A stretch of 64,000 nucleotides of DNA from Halocatena pleomorpha (GCF_003862495.1 NZ_RRCH01000029.1:62001-126000); one strand, 5' to 3'. Numbered from the stretch's first letter, positions 19,701 to 27,989 are shown. Numbers and translations: made by a program. Notes: generated from the sequence alone by a model not told the origin.

Positions 19701-20354
19701 GTCGCAGCGAGCGTCGAGGAAACCAACAGTCTCGAAGCGACTCCAACGGGACAGCAGATCGTCTTCAAGAACGTTCAGGATCAACTGCTCCGGACGGTAA
19801 TCGAGAGCCTGCTCATCACGCTCGGTGTGACGTTCGTCTTTTTGATGTTCGTCTACCGGTATCTGTACGGCAGTGCCTCGCTCGGGTTCGTGACGATGCT
19901 GCCAGTCGGGTTCAGCGTGTCGTGGATTCTCGGCACGATGTATCTGCTCAACATCCCGTTCAACGTCATCACGGGACTGATCACGAGCCTCACCGTCGGG
20001 TTGGGGATCGCCTACAGCATCCACCTTTCCGAGCGGTACAGCCTTGAACTCGATGACACGACGACCGCGTGGGACGCCCTTGAGACGGCAGTCACCGGTA
20101 CTGGGGGTGCGTTGCTCGGCAGTGCTGCGACGACCGTCGGCGGCTTTGGCGTGCTCGCGTTCGCAATCTTACCGCCGCTTCAGCAGTTCGGTATCATCAC
20201 TGGACTCACCATCATCTACGCGTTCCTAGCGAGCGTCATCGTTCTTCCGAGCCTTCTCGTCCTGTGGACGCGATGGCTCGGGCCCAGTAACGCGTTCGAG
20301 ACAGCAGAGACTTCGTTCGGAACGACGGGAGAGGAGGCGTACACGGATGACTGA
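16701..20354 (+). CDS. RND/MMPL-family exporter with a giant coiled-coil external loop
   Basis: The protein has 1217 residues. TM1 is at about 16-36, then an external loop. Residues about 124-505 are an almost uninterrupted heptad-rich coiled coil of Gln, Glu, Leu and Arg built from 21-residue repeats (ADELNQSRTELQADARELKRR type, and GQQLKTDREKIEQRQQQLKQQ type). The first membrane bundle lies at about 610-765 and a second external domain at about 800-1030, with the Ca-binding-like DADTDGDGVPD near 935. The second bundle is at about 1030-1190. The two-fold RND organisation with VGLSIDYAIHVFMR-like and VGLGIAYSIHLSER segments in TM4 and TM10 is clear. It is probably proton-driven and may export a lipid or hydrophobic compound. 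The next gene, a TrmB-type regulator, overlaps by 8 bases. Confidence 0.9.
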   Translation: MGVLERLSAGVTRYRRPVIGALLLMTVVMGAGAPMITQSSSLDSFQSNTGQAAQAEEYISENFTSQDANTTSVQIVIQEDNVLSKEALLRQLRLQRSLTTNKTINGTLANDSTVGVASVVSTAAVQMDRAEELQERGTAIEQKGESLKERGTELQQRGESLNESREELQQRSEQLKQEGNELQERGQALQERADELNQSRTELQADARELKRRADELNQSRTELQADARELKRRADELNQSRAELQADARELKQQADELNQSRTELTQRRERLKQRADELNETRDSLTERAKNITARGKQLAEDRRSGDVPPAELAQRREQLEQDKRALANDTAALNQRADELESDRAALERDGQAVKERAQELNQSRDELQTRKQTLQEQGQQLKTDREKIEQRQQQLKQQGQQLKTDREKIEQRQQQLKQQGQQLKTDREKIEQRQQQLEQQGQQLENDAQELNQSAQTLQNESETLKSNRETLEQKVEQLDADRKALQNNESQLSITEQIDILESRNSSEIQTAVDAVLGGNSTDQSNGAFAFMPSNYDPGDNTANATMVIVSQSANGTSMGGTANERLINSQLAIEEIAHEEYDSQQVSVFGAGIITDEIERSMTDSLAIVGPLALVFVLIVLIIAYRDLLDILLGLFGIGVVLVWTFGFMGWAGIAFNQIFIAVPVLLIGLSIDYAIHVFMRHRESRENTGGVRRSMRSALSGIAVALVLVTLTAVIGFLSNLTSSVPPIREFGIVSAVGISAALLVFGMLVPALKVELDSALEARGWDRHKRAVGTGGGTLGSLLAGGATAARRAPHLVVLIALVLTVAGGVGASQVDTSFAQEDFLADDPDGWMESLPEPFAPGEYTAKESMSFVNDRFVREDSSAALLIQGNVTDPKTMTAVDRAEQNASDKDVTATLSNGDSDITSPLSAMEDVATQNESFNQTFTDADTDGDGVPDRNLDAVYDSLYETAPDTAASVIQRTDDGEYEALHMTVSIDGGAGGQAVTDQMRAVAASVEETNSLEATPTGQQIVFKNVQDQLLRTVIESLLITLGVTFVFLMFVYRYLYGSASLGFVTMLPVGFSVSWILGTMYLLNIPFNVITGLITSLTVGLGIAYSIHLSERYSLELDDTTTAWDALETAVTGTGGALLGSAATTVGGFGVLAFAILPPLQQFGIITGLTIIYAFLASVIVLPSLLVLWTRWLGPSNAFETAETSFGTTGEEAYTDD
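17277..17528 (+). repeat. Four tandem 63-base repeats coding coiled coil
   Basis: Units begin at 17277, 17340, 17403 and 17466, each opening GCCGACGAACTCAA. A diverged fifth begins at 17529. The exact 63-base period is 21 residues, three heptads, preserving the coiled-coil register. Confidence 0.9.
17841..18029 (+). repeat. Three nearly identical tandem 63-base repeats
   Basis: Units begin at 17841, 17904 and 17967, each opening CAGGGACAACAGCTCAAAAC, with a partial copy from 18030. The first three copies differ at only a base or two, implying recent duplication or gene conversion and possible copy-number variation. Confidence 0.92.
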
Positions 20355-21117
20355 CTCAGGACCGACCAGACCCGTTGCTATCGACGCCCTCGGGCAGCTC
20401 GGTCTCTCGAAGTACGAAGCCGCGGTGTTCATCGCGCTCCAGCAACTCGAAACGGGCACCGCGAGCGAAGTCGACCGTATCACTGACGTGCCCCGCTCGC
20501 AGGTGTACGGGGCCGCAGAACGCCTCAACGAGTTGGGTCTCATCGACATCCAGCAGTCGAACCCGATCCAGTATCGGGCGATCGGACTTGAGACGGCGAG
20601 AAAGCGCCTTCGAAAACGGCGTGAAGAGCAGGAGCGACGCGCTTTCGACTACCTGCACGCTGTTCAGGGTGAACACGCCGCCACCAACGAAACGCAGGTT
20701 GGTGTGTGGACCGTCACCGGCAAAGGCCCGATCGACGACCGTATCGTTGATCTCATTACCCGAGCTGACGACCGGATCCTGTTCGGTGCACCGGAACAAG
20801 CACTGGTGAGTGACGTGATCGTCGAGACGCTCACAGCGGCCGCTGAGGACGTTCAGGTGACCGTCCTCAGCGAAGATCCTGCGGTTTGTGAGCAGTTCGA
20901 CAGCACACCGGTTGCTACCCACATCGTGACCGACCGAACGATGATCGAAGGACAGCGCGGGCGAATTCTCGCTGTCGACAGCGAAACCGTGTTGTTCAGT
21001 ACACTCGGTGGGCCCACTCGTTCTAGCCACGAAGCAGCCATCTGGAGCGATGGCACCAGCGTCGCCGCTATTTTCATCGGATTGCTCGACGATTGGGTCG
21101 AGCAGTGTCTCCGATAG
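20347..21117 (+). CDS. TrmB-family transcriptional regulator
   Basis: The protein has 256 residues. The N-terminal winged helix (about 8-85) reads LGQLGLSKYEAAVFIALQ...VDRITDVPRSQVYGAAERLNELGLI, the TrmB hallmark, followed by a helical linker with ARKRLRKRREEQERR. The C-terminal part (about 120-250) is a phospholipase-D-like/TrmB sensor domain (ADDRILFGAPEQALV). TrmB proteins bind ligands and repress or activate transport and sugar genes. The start overlaps the RND gene end by 8 bases, so it is probably the operon's own regulator, acting at the inverted repeat 16609-16628. Confidence 0.9.
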   Translation: MTDSGPTRPVAIDALGQLGLSKYEAAVFIALQQLETGTASEVDRITDVPRSQVYGAAERLNELGLIDIQQSNPIQYRAIGLETARKRLRKRREEQERRAFDYLHAVQGEHAATNETQVGVWTVTGKGPIDDRIVDLITRADDRILFGAPEQALVSDVIVETLTAAAEDVQVTVLSEDPAVCEQFDSTPVATHIVTDRTMIEGQRGRILAVDSETVLFSTLGGPTRSSHEAAIWSDGTSVAAIFIGLLDDWVEQCLR

Positions 21118-21182
21118 GAACGCTGGGGCTTCCTACCGGCTACCAGTTCAATACGAAAAACAATGTTTCGTCGTCGAATCCT

Positions 21183-21196
21183 ATCCCTTTAGGGAT
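21183..21196. other. Small hairpin before the ABC genes
   Basis: ATCCC, loop TTTA, GGGAT form a 5-base-pair hairpin in the 115-base gap between the regulator and the ABC ATPase gene. It could be a weak terminator for the RND operon or the palindromic end of an old IS200/IS605-like element. There is no transposase remnant. Confidence 0.25.
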
Positions 21197-21232
21197 GGGT
21201 AGCTCAAAACTCTCAGGAAGATATTAACCGAT

Positions 21233-22189
21233 ATGGCGAGCATGGATGTGGACAACTTGACGAAATACTATGGCGACGAGCGAGGGATAGAAGGGCTCAC
21301 GTTCACCGTCGAGCCTGGGGAGGTGTTCGGTCTCCTCGGGCCGGATGGAGCTGGGAAAACCACGACGATTCGAACGCTGATGGGGTTACAGGCCCCATCT
21401 CAGGGCCGCGCGTCGGTGCTCAACTACGACATCAGACACCGTCGAGAACGGATAGCGATGAAACAGGATGTCGGATACCTCCCGAGTGAGCCGTCGTTCG
21501 ACGGCTCACGCACGGGAAAACAGCTCCTCGCGTACCATGCCTCACTCAAAGATGACGAACGCAGCGAACGACTGCTCGAACTGTTTGCACTCGATTCACA
21601 CCTCAACAGACCGATTCGCACGTACACGCCCGAACAGAAACGGCTACTCGCTACGGTGGTGGCGTTCATGCACGACCCGGCGCTCGTCATATTAGACGAG
21701 CCAACGGTTGGGCTTGATCCGTCGACACAGGAGCAACTCCGGACGTTTCTCGATATCGAACGACAGCGGGACACAACTCTCGTCGTCGGCTCGTGCAGTC
21801 TCACCACCGCGTGTCTCCTCTGTGATCGGGTCGGCATCCTCCGCAACGGTCACCTCATCGATTTTCGAACGAACCAACAGCTCCCTGACCGAGCACCATG
21901 GAATATCAGATTCGTGACAACAGATCCGGTCGACGCTAATGCATTCCCCTCCGAGCACAGCTACAACGTCGAAATTGACCGCACGGACGGTCAGCTGTCC
22001 GATGAGCACGATGGACGCCCGCCACGAACGGCTGTCAGCTTCGTTTACACCGGGACGTACGAGACGCTGCTCGAAGCACTCTCGACGTATACGATCCGTG
22101 ACCTCATCATTGAGAAGGCAGCACTCCGGGAATTCCTGACACAGTGGTACGGTACACGGCTGGGAAACGGTGGTGGTGTGGATGTTTGA
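21233..22189 (+). CDS. ABC transporter ATP-binding protein with degenerate signature and H-loop
   Basis: The 318-residue ATPase has Walker A GPDGAGKTTT (about residues 36-45), Walker B LVILDEPTVGLDP and an intact Q-loop. The signature region reads YTPEQKRLLATVV instead of the usual SGGQ/SGGM-type motif, and the switch histidine position reads VVGSCSL, with Cys or Ser instead of His. ATP hydrolysis may be weak, or it may depend on a second ATPase. It resembles the multidrug/ABC-2 type exporter ATPases. The stop overlaps the next permease gene. Function: probably export or membrane-stress response, next to the RND operon. Confidence 0.85.
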   Translation: MASMDVDNLTKYYGDERGIEGLTFTVEPGEVFGLLGPDGAGKTTTIRTLMGLQAPSQGRASVLNYDIRHRRERIAMKQDVGYLPSEPSFDGSRTGKQLLAYHASLKDDERSERLLELFALDSHLNRPIRTYTPEQKRLLATVVAFMHDPALVILDEPTVGLDPSTQEQLRTFLDIERQRDTTLVVGSCSLTTACLLCDRVGILRNGHLIDFRTNQQLPDRAPWNIRFVTTDPVDANAFPSEHSYNVEIDRTDGQLSDEHDGRPPRTAVSFVYTGTYETLLEALSTYTIRDLIIEKAALREFLTQWYGTRLGNGGGVDV

Positions 22190-22898
22190 GATCGCAAGAC
22201 ACCAGCTGCGACACCGTCGCCTCGAAATCATCGCACTCACGGCCGGTTTCGTAGGGATTGCGCTCGCAGCGATCGGTATCGTGTTCGGAACCAGTTCCCA
22301 AACGATCGGTGCGTTTCTCGCATCAGAGGTGTACCAGTTCGGCTGGGTGCTCGGCCTCGGAAGCTATTTTGCGTACAGCGCCGGGTCGTTACTGGCTGCA
22401 GACATCGAGCACAACCGCATGGATGTGCTGTTGTCCGCGCCGGTCTCCCGCTCGTCGATCGTCCGCCAGCGGTTTCTCGCGTTGCTCGCCGTAATGCTCG
22501 TGGTCAACGGTTCTGTCTGTATCTTCGTTTATCTTGGAACGGTCGCCATCGGTACACCAGTCCGACCGACGAACCTCTTTCTGGTCCATATGCTTTCGAT
22601 CCCGTATCTTCTGGTGTGTGCGTCGATCGGTCTTCTGTTCTCCGTGGGCGCGTCCACAGGCACCCGCGCGTCTGGGATCAGTGTCGCGGTCGTCCTCGCT
22701 CTCTTTGTGCTCACCCGGCGTGTAGCTGGGACGCCCTACGAGTGGCTCAGTGTGCTCACCCCGGCACACTACTACGACCCGACGGCGATACTGGTCACGA
22801 ACGCCTACCCAGTGACCAACGGAGTGCTCTTGCTCGGCGTCGCACTCCTACTCAGCAGCCTGGGCCGACTGTGGTTTCGATCGATGGACCTCCGGTAA
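22182..22898 (+). CDS. ABC-2 type permease
   Basis: The ATG at 22182 (MFEIARHQLRHRR) is preferred; GTG codons from 22170 are in frame. The protein has about 238 residues and six hydrophobic segments. The N-terminal cytosolic helix precedes TM1, and the loop after TM2 reads GSLLAADIEHNRMDVLLSAPVSRSSIVRQRF, the usual ABC-2 EAA-like coupling segment. It overlaps the ATPase gene by 8 bases and is its obvious partner. The substrate is unknown. Confidence 0.85.
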   Translation: MFEIARHQLRHRRLEIIALTAGFVGIALAAIGIVFGTSSQTIGAFLASEVYQFGWVLGLGSYFAYSAGSLLAADIEHNRMDVLLSAPVSRSSIVRQRFLALLAVMLVVNGSVCIFVYLGTVAIGTPVRPTNLFLVHMLSIPYLLVCASIGLLFSVGASTGTRASGISVAVVLALFVLTRRVAGTPYEWLSVLTPAHYYDPTAILVTNAYPVTNGVLLLGVALLLSSLGRLWFRSMDLR

Positions 22899-22920
22899 TC
22901 CACCGCGAACGGTCCAGCAG

Positions 22921-23505
22921 TCAGTCGACGAGCCGAATACAGTCACCAACGAAGTGAATGTAGCCAGTGCGATCAAGATGGTGGAGTAGTCGCCCCACTG
23001 CTTCCTCGTCAAATCCTACGTTTCGGAGCGTCTTGCGCGTGTGAGAGATCGTCAGTCCGTTGGTCGTACAGTCACCATCGGCAAAGATCGCTCCACGGAG
23101 TGCTTTGAGCGCCTGCTCAGCTGTATCGCAGAGTGACTTTCGGGAGAGGTCCATGTGCGTGTGCAACTCCTCGATCGCCGGTCCGGCTGTCACCAAATCA
23201 CGCTCCTGGTCGTACTCGATCGCACCGATCTCGACCAAGTGCGGAATATGATTGTGATATAATGACATGTACATGTCCTTCACAGTCTCAGCCGGGATAT
23301 CATCCAACGCACAGCTGTGTTCCATCACCACACACTCGTCGGCTAAATCCGGCAACGACATGGGAGACTCGTAGTGGCCGAGACATTCGATAACGTACCG
23401 CCGGCGGTGGTGTGAGAGCATCTCGGAGATCTCCTCGATCGATGGACTCTCCGACAGTTGCTCGTCCGGTGTATCTCGACTATCGTCCGACACTACCGTA
23501 TCCAA
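22921..23505 (-). CDS. Winged-helix haloarchaeal regulator, DUF7344-like
   Basis: The protein has 194 residues. Residues about 22-115 form a winged-helix domain with the recurrent haloarchaeal motif EEISEMLSHHRRRYVIECLG, then LPDLADECVVMEH and YMSLYHNHIPHLVEIGAIEYD. I recall it as the DUF7344 family (unverified). The C-terminal part has a second small helical region (LTISHTRKTLRNVGFDEEAVGRLLHHLDRTGYI), possibly another winged helix. It is probably a DNA-binding regulator and converges with the ABC operon, 22 bases apart. Target unknown. Confidence 0.75.
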   Translation of the reverse strand: MDTVVSDDSRDTPDEQLSESPSIEEISEMLSHHRRRYVIECLGHYESPMSLPDLADECVVMEHSCALDDIPAETVKDMYMSLYHNHIPHLVEIGAIEYDQERDLVTAGPAIEELHTHMDLSRKSLCDTAEQALKALRGAIFADGDCTTNGLTISHTRKTLRNVGFDEEAVGRLLHHLDRTGYIHFVGDCIRLVD

Positions 23506-23729
23506 GGTAACATCAGTAATGAATATTGCGAGGTGAGTCCGATCACCGACGACGTACTTGCCGACGATTCCACCTCGACTCGTTCTCTCTCTATCTAGTC
23601 CTGTGTCATATTCCCGTAAGAAATAACGATCTCTACACTAATTTTTGAATGGTATCCACATATTCTAATATAAATTTTGCAAAGATAGGAATAAAACTAA
23701 TATTGTTCCCAAATCATTGTGAGAGTGTT

Positions 23730-24779
23730 ATGGGGACATACACGGTTCGGGAGGGAGATTCGTTACAAGCGGTTGTACAGGAGGTGGTTCGGGGTGATAT
23801 CGTCATCATCACGAGTGGATACGACGCCACAACTGATGAGTGGCCGATTACAGTCGATACGGAGATTCGGATCGAATCGCCGCCTCACAATCGTATCGCT
23901 GTTCCTCAGGAGTCTGAGGCGGGCTTTATCCTCGACTTACAGGGGCCGAATCGTCCACCTGGCATCACTCTTCAGAACGTGTACCTCGACGCCCAAGGTG
24001 CGAACTCTGCGTTCAAGGTCCAGCGGGCACGGTTCTGTAGCTTTCTCGGCTGTGTTGCAGAGAACGCGTCTAAGCACGGGTATTTTCTGTTGAACCGCGA
24101 TACTGCCCCGAACAGCAATCGGTTTTTCTACTGCGATGCCCACATAAACGAGGGGAACGGCTTTTTCATGGACGACGGTGCGCACAGCACGTCATTCGTC
24201 GGCTGTCGGTCGGTCGGTAACGGGGGACGAGGGCTGTGGTCGAAGAACAACTTCGCGAGCTCATGGATCGGTGGGGGGTTGGAGCGGAACAAGGATCAGG
24301 GAGCGTACATCGAGGGCAGCGAGGTGTTCACTATCGAGAACGCTTACATCGAGGGGAACGCTCAGAACGTCTCCGATCAGCTGCTCATCGAGAAGGCTCA
24401 GTCGACCACGATTGCTAAGTCGTACCTCAATGGCCACCACCAACAGGATACGAACGGCATCCGGTTTCGTTCCTCAAATAACTGTTCGATACGAAATATA
24501 GAATATCGGAACCTGAACGGGCTCCTAGTAAACGATCGTTCACTGAATACGGAACTCCAACGGGACAGCCACTACGTGCTTGATGATTCTTCATTTCTTG
24601 TCTCTGACACTGGCGAGAAAACTAGGAACAGTGGGGTGATCGAACCAACTGATCTATCGGCCATCGTGGGTCAGTACGAGGGTGAGCGCGCAATTAACGA
24701 CGGAACATCTGGGCCGTTCGGTGTGGCCGTCTGGAACGGATCGGCGTGGATAAGCATGCGAACGGGAACATCGATCTAA
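23730..24779 (+). CDS. Right-handed parallel beta-helix repeat protein
   Basis: The ATG at 23730 (MGTYTVREGDSLQAVV) gives 349 residues. Residues about 60-285 consist of short repeats with alternating hydrophobics and Asn/Gly turns (AENASKHGYFLLNRD, FFYCDAHINEGNGFFMDDGAHS, ENAYIEGNAQN), the pattern of pectate-lyase-like right-handed beta helices. There is no signal peptide, so it is cytoplasmic or exported by an unknown route. Such folds occur in polysaccharide lyases/epimerases and in phage tailspikes. The AT-rich flank (23610-23720) suggests acquisition, but the coding part is ordinary. Confidence 0.75.
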   Translation: MGTYTVREGDSLQAVVQEVVRGDIVIITSGYDATTDEWPITVDTEIRIESPPHNRIAVPQESEAGFILDLQGPNRPPGITLQNVYLDAQGANSAFKVQRARFCSFLGCVAENASKHGYFLLNRDTAPNSNRFFYCDAHINEGNGFFMDDGAHSTSFVGCRSVGNGGRGLWSKNNFASSWIGGGLERNKDQGAYIEGSEVFTIENAYIEGNAQNVSDQLLIEKAQSTTIAKSYLNGHHQQDTNGIRFRSSNNCSIRNIEYRNLNGLLVNDRSLNTELQRDSHYVLDDSSFLVSDTGEKTRNSGVIEPTDLSAIVGQYEGERAINDGTSGPFGVAVWNGSAWISMRTGTSI

Positions 24780-24798
24780 CCGTATCGATTCGAGTCCA

Positions 24799-26163
24799 TT
24801 ACGACCGTCCAGTGATCGCTCGAAGCGTGGCTCCGCCGATGTACACCGTGCCGTCTGCGATCGCCGGCGGCGCGAACGCATCGACACGGCGAGTGGGTGG
24901 TCCGGTCAATCGCCAGCGGATAGTTCCGTCATCGTGTGTGAGTGCTGTGTCACCTGTATAAAGCGTTTTCTCGGTCGTTGCCGGCGTGTATACCACGTGT
25001 CGATCGTCCGCGAACGACGTTTGCCACCGCACAGTGCCGTCCGAACGGAGAGCGGTAACGACTGATGTTCGGTTCGTTCGTGGTGATCGTTCGTTGAAAC
25101 CGACGTACACCGATTCGTCGATCACTGCCGGTGTGGTCCACTCGCCTAAGAGAGGCTTCCCCTCCATTTCCATCCGTCGGCGGGCTGTCCGCGTGGCACG
25201 CGACGCCTGAGATCGCGTGATGCTATGTTCCCATAGAAGGCTACCGTCAGTGATTGATCGGGCTTCGAACGTGGTTGCTGTGTCTGTTCCGCGACCGACG
25301 TACAGCCGTCCATTCGCAACTGCCGGCGCGTTTGCTCCCATTGCTCTGTACGTGCCCTCGGGATCAGTTGACCAGTTCACTGTGCCGGTCGCTCCATCGA
25401 TCGCTATCAGTTCGTCGGCCGCGAGATACGCGACGCCGTCCGCCACTGCCACCGGCGGGGCGTCGTAACCGTTGATCCCGGATCGGCCGGTCTCGTGGGT
25501 CCACAACAGTTCGCCACTCGCTCCATCGAGCGCGTAGAGTCGTCCCACGGTGCCGCCGCCAACGTTTCGTCCGACGGTGTACACGATTCCGTCCGAGATC
25601 GTCGGCGTGCAAAGCCGGGCTACGGATCGATTCGGCTCGAACCGCCACGCTTCGGTGCCAGTGTCCCGGTTTACGGCCCGGACATGGCTGTCAAATGCGT
25701 TGCGGTCATTCGCTCTTGCTGTGGACGAACCGGAGCCGACGTACACCAACGAATCACCGACTGCTGGCGCACTCACTCGATGTAAGCGATCAGCGTCGGT
25801 GGACCATCGCGTCGATCCGTCGGCCGTCGACAACGCGTACACCACGCTGTCATCACTCGTATACACGGTCGAATCCTCTACGACAGCCCCCGACAGGCGT
25901 GATTCTGCCTCGACCTGCCAGCGAAACGTAATGTCAGACTTCGGTCCCCACGCTCCGCGTCGGGTCCCCGTGTTGGCAGCCCTTCCCCCTAACTGCGGCC
26001 ACGTGGCTTGTGCTTCCGGTTTCGAGGGTGATCGTGGCCGCTCGCTCTGCTCAGACAAACCGGCGTCGCGATGCGCCTCACTATCGGACCCCACGATACT
26101 GAAGCCAGTAATAATTCCAACACTTTTCATCACACGTCGACGTGAGACGGTATCAGCCCGCAT
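24799..26163 (-). CDS. PQQ-type beta-propeller protein with Tat signal
   Basis: The protein has 454 residues. The N-terminus shows VSRRRVMKSVG followed by a short hydrophobic run, a Tat-like signal. The rest is built from beta-propeller blades of the PQQ/BamB kind, each ending in W and carrying GxVYxG and YALD/GxxxW (for example VYALSTADGSTRWST, LYALDGASGELLWTHET, LIAIDGATGTVNWST). Seven or eight blades are visible. Such proteins act as dehydrogenase scaffolds or assembly factors; without catalytic residues I cannot say which. It converges with the beta-helix gene. Confidence 0.85.
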   Translation of the reverse strand: MRADTVSRRRVMKSVGIITGFSIVGSDSEAHRDAGLSEQSERPRSPSKPEAQATWPQLGGRAANTGTRRGAWGPKSDITFRWQVEAESRLSGAVVEDSTVYTSDDSVVYALSTADGSTRWSTDADRLHRVSAPAVGDSLVYVGSGSSTARANDRNAFDSHVRAVNRDTGTEAWRFEPNRSVARLCTPTISDGIVYTVGRNVGGGTVGRLYALDGASGELLWTHETGRSGINGYDAPPVAVADGVAYLAADELIAIDGATGTVNWSTDPEGTYRAMGANAPAVANGRLYVGRGTDTATTFEARSITDGSLLWEHSITRSQASRATRTARRRMEMEGKPLLGEWTTPAVIDESVYVGFNERSPRTNRTSVVTALRSDGTVRWQTSFADDRHVVYTPATTEKTLYTGDTALTHDDGTIRWRLTGPPTRRVDAFAPPAIADGTVYIGGATLRAITGRS

Positions 26164-26401
26164 ATCTCTGGTGATCGTCCGCTACGCACATAGTAATTCA
26201 CAGATATCATTAGGTATAATTATAATAAGTACCAGTATATATTTTATACCATCCAGATGGATATGCCGATGGTTCACCGACGAGAGAGCACAGCGTGGGC
26301 TGTCACAAGGAATTTTTGATTTCTCGCGTCCAGCACACCGTGAGGCGGTTTGTAGGGTCGAAGACTACCCGTCTCGCTTATCTGTTGGCGTAGCAAACGG
26401 T

Positions 26402-26950
26402 ATGAGCATGGATCGTCACGGTCACGTCGGGTTGAACCTGCTCGTTTTCACGCCGATCGCGTACGTTCTGATTCAGTCGGGTCAAACCGGTCTCGCTATG
26501 TTTGGACTGTTAGGTCTTCTCGTAGTAGAACCACTCATTGACTTCGATCGAGTGATTCCGGGCGTCGAACATCGTGGGACGAGTCACTCGCTGTTCGGCG
26601 CGCTCCTCATCGGTGTGGCGTGTGGCGTTGGCGTCTACGCACTCAGTGGGTATCTCGTGTCTTCGCTCACGGAAACCGCGTTCGGACAGCCTGTGATTGT
26701 GTCTGGGAGCACCGGACGAAGTCCGTTTAATTTGCTGCGGAATGCACGGATCGGCTTCGTGATCGGTTTGGGGTCAGCTTTGCTCCACCTGCTCGGTGAT
26801 TCACTTACCAGCAGCGTGAGACCGTTCCTCCCGTTTGCACGGTCGCGCTATTCGCTCGCTCTTGTCGCCCCACAAGGCTGGTCTCAGTTCGTCCTGTTCG
26901 CTGTGGGATTGCTCTCGTGTGGGGGTGTGATCGTAGCATCGGTGATGTGA
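26402..26950 (+). CDS. Membrane-bound metal-dependent hydrolase-like protein (DUF457/YdjM type)
   Basis: The ATG at 26402 (MSMDRHGHVGLN) is chosen over the long upstream frame, which is antisense to the propeller gene. The 182-residue protein has four to five hydrophobic segments, an N-terminal HxxHxG-like motif, then VVEPLIDFDRVIP (the Asp pair) and EHRGTSHSLF, which together resemble the metal-binding pattern of the YdjM/DUF457 family. Function is unproven in archaea. Its last 67 bases overlap the convergent prepilin-like gene. Confidence 0.75.
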   Translation: MSMDRHGHVGLNLLVFTPIAYVLIQSGQTGLAMFGLLGLLVVEPLIDFDRVIPGVEHRGTSHSLFGALLIGVACGVGVYALSGYLVSSLTETAFGQPVIVSGSTGRSPFNLLRNARIGFVIGLGSALLHLLGDSLTSSVRPFLPFARSRYSLALVAPQGWSQFVLFAVGLLSCGGVIVASVM

Positions 26951-27513
26951 TGACCTGTAGGACGACGTACAATCAGTCGATCGGCTGGCCGGATTATCAC
27001 TGTCGCTTCGATCCGCTCTTGATCAGTCGTGAGCATCACGTCGAATACAACAGCAAGAAGGTGCGTCTCACCGAGCCGTTCCTGAACGATGACGCCACGA
27101 TCGGCTGTACACGGACCGAACCGGCGGGCCGAACCGGTTGGACAGTTCGCGTGTGCCCACTCTTTGGCTGCCGATCCGTTGTATTCGATGCTGATCATCT
27201 GGGTGCTGTGTTCTGTTTCGATCGTCGAGATGTGCGGCCTTAGTCGACTGTGAATTTCCGCAACGGTGCGATTGCGTTGGGACCACGCCGTTGTGTTGTT
27301 CGTTTCCGTGGAGACGACCTGCCGTACGTGTCGTACTGTCGACTCTAACGGTTCGCTCGCGGTATCGCTGTTCGCTCTGACATCTGCGCTGTAGCCCAGT
27401 TGCAGGTACGCTACGGTGATCGGAATGAACGAAACGGCGACGAACACCGCGGCAATGAGTACCAACTGGCCCCGTTCGGTTTCGAGTGACGCGGACGACG
27501 CTCGGAGCTTCAT
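26884..27513 (-). CDS. Prepilin-like protein 5 of the PilB/PilC operon
   Basis: The ATG at 27513 overlaps the previous stop as ATGA; this start gives about 209 residues. The N-terminus carries a class III signal: basic residues, RG, then QLVLIAAVFVAVSF, with cleavage expected after Gly. The remainder is a polar domain with several Asn-x-Thr/Ser sequons. I recall haloarchaeal pilus-operon families such as DUF7261, which this resembles (unverified). It is the last gene of the operon and overlaps the convergent DUF457-like gene by 67 bases. Confidence 0.75.
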   Translation of the reverse strand: MKLRASSASLETERGQLVLIAAVFVAVSFIPITVAYLQLGYSADVRANSDTASEPLESTVRHVRQVVSTETNNTTAWSQRNRTVAEIHSRLRPHISTIETEHSTQMISIEYNGSAAKEWAHANCPTGSARRFGPCTADRGVIVQERLGETHLLAVVFDVMLTTDQERIEATVIIRPADRLIVRRPTGHHITDATITPPHESNPTANRTN

Positions 27514-27989
27514 GGATACCACACCAGTATTCGCACGCTCCCATTGGGCGTCGGGATCGTTGTTTGACCGATCGGCGCGTCTGACGGCGACCGGTATCCG
27601 ATCACACCGTGTGGGGTCTCGATTCGTGCCATCAGGTTCTCGGGCAGCAGTTCTTTGAGACGATCGCTGAGCAGTGGCGCTCCCTGTTCGAATCCCGACC
27701 GAGACGTTGTGAGTGCCGGCAGTCGATACGGCGTGGATGGATCTTCGAGGAGCGTGGCCGTATCTCGGGCGTACGTATCGAGCTGCGTCTCACGGGGTTC
27801 GGGTGGGGGAATCCCGAGGATGATCCCGGACAGCACGGCAAACACTACTAACACACCGATCGCCACTTCCATCACCGGTAAGGATAGCTGTGCTCTCGAC
27901 GTGTTCGGTATCGCCCGCTCGACCCGGTTCCAACCATCGGACAGTAGCCACCTCCAGAGACGGTCGCCGCGACGTTTGGGGTCAGACAT
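27510..27989 (-). CDS. Prepilin-like protein 4 of the PilB/PilC operon
   Basis: The protein has 159 residues. After a basic N-terminal segment comes NTSRAQLSLPVMEVAIGVLVVFAV, a class III-like signal with a Glu five or more residues into the hydrophobic stretch, as in type IV pilins. The mature part is proline-rich and includes a PPPEPRETQ hinge and PHGVIGYRSPSD. It resembles the family I recall as DUF7262. The start overlaps the previous gene's stop by 8 bases (ATGTCTGA) and the end overlaps the next start (ATGA). Confidence 0.75.
   Translation of the reverse strand: MSDPKRRGDRLWRWLLSDGWNRVERAIPNTSRAQLSLPVMEVAIGVLVVFAVLSGIILGIPPPEPRETQLDTYARDTATLLEDPSTPYRLPALTTSRSGFEQGAPLLSDRLKELLPENLMARIETPHGVIGYRSPSDAPIGQTTIPTPNGSVRILVWYP

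Noticed and set aside
25550-26401. N-terminal extension of the DUF457-like protein over 280 codons
   Set aside because: It runs antisense through the beta-propeller gene and AT-rich promoter; the ATG at 26402 starts the conserved part.
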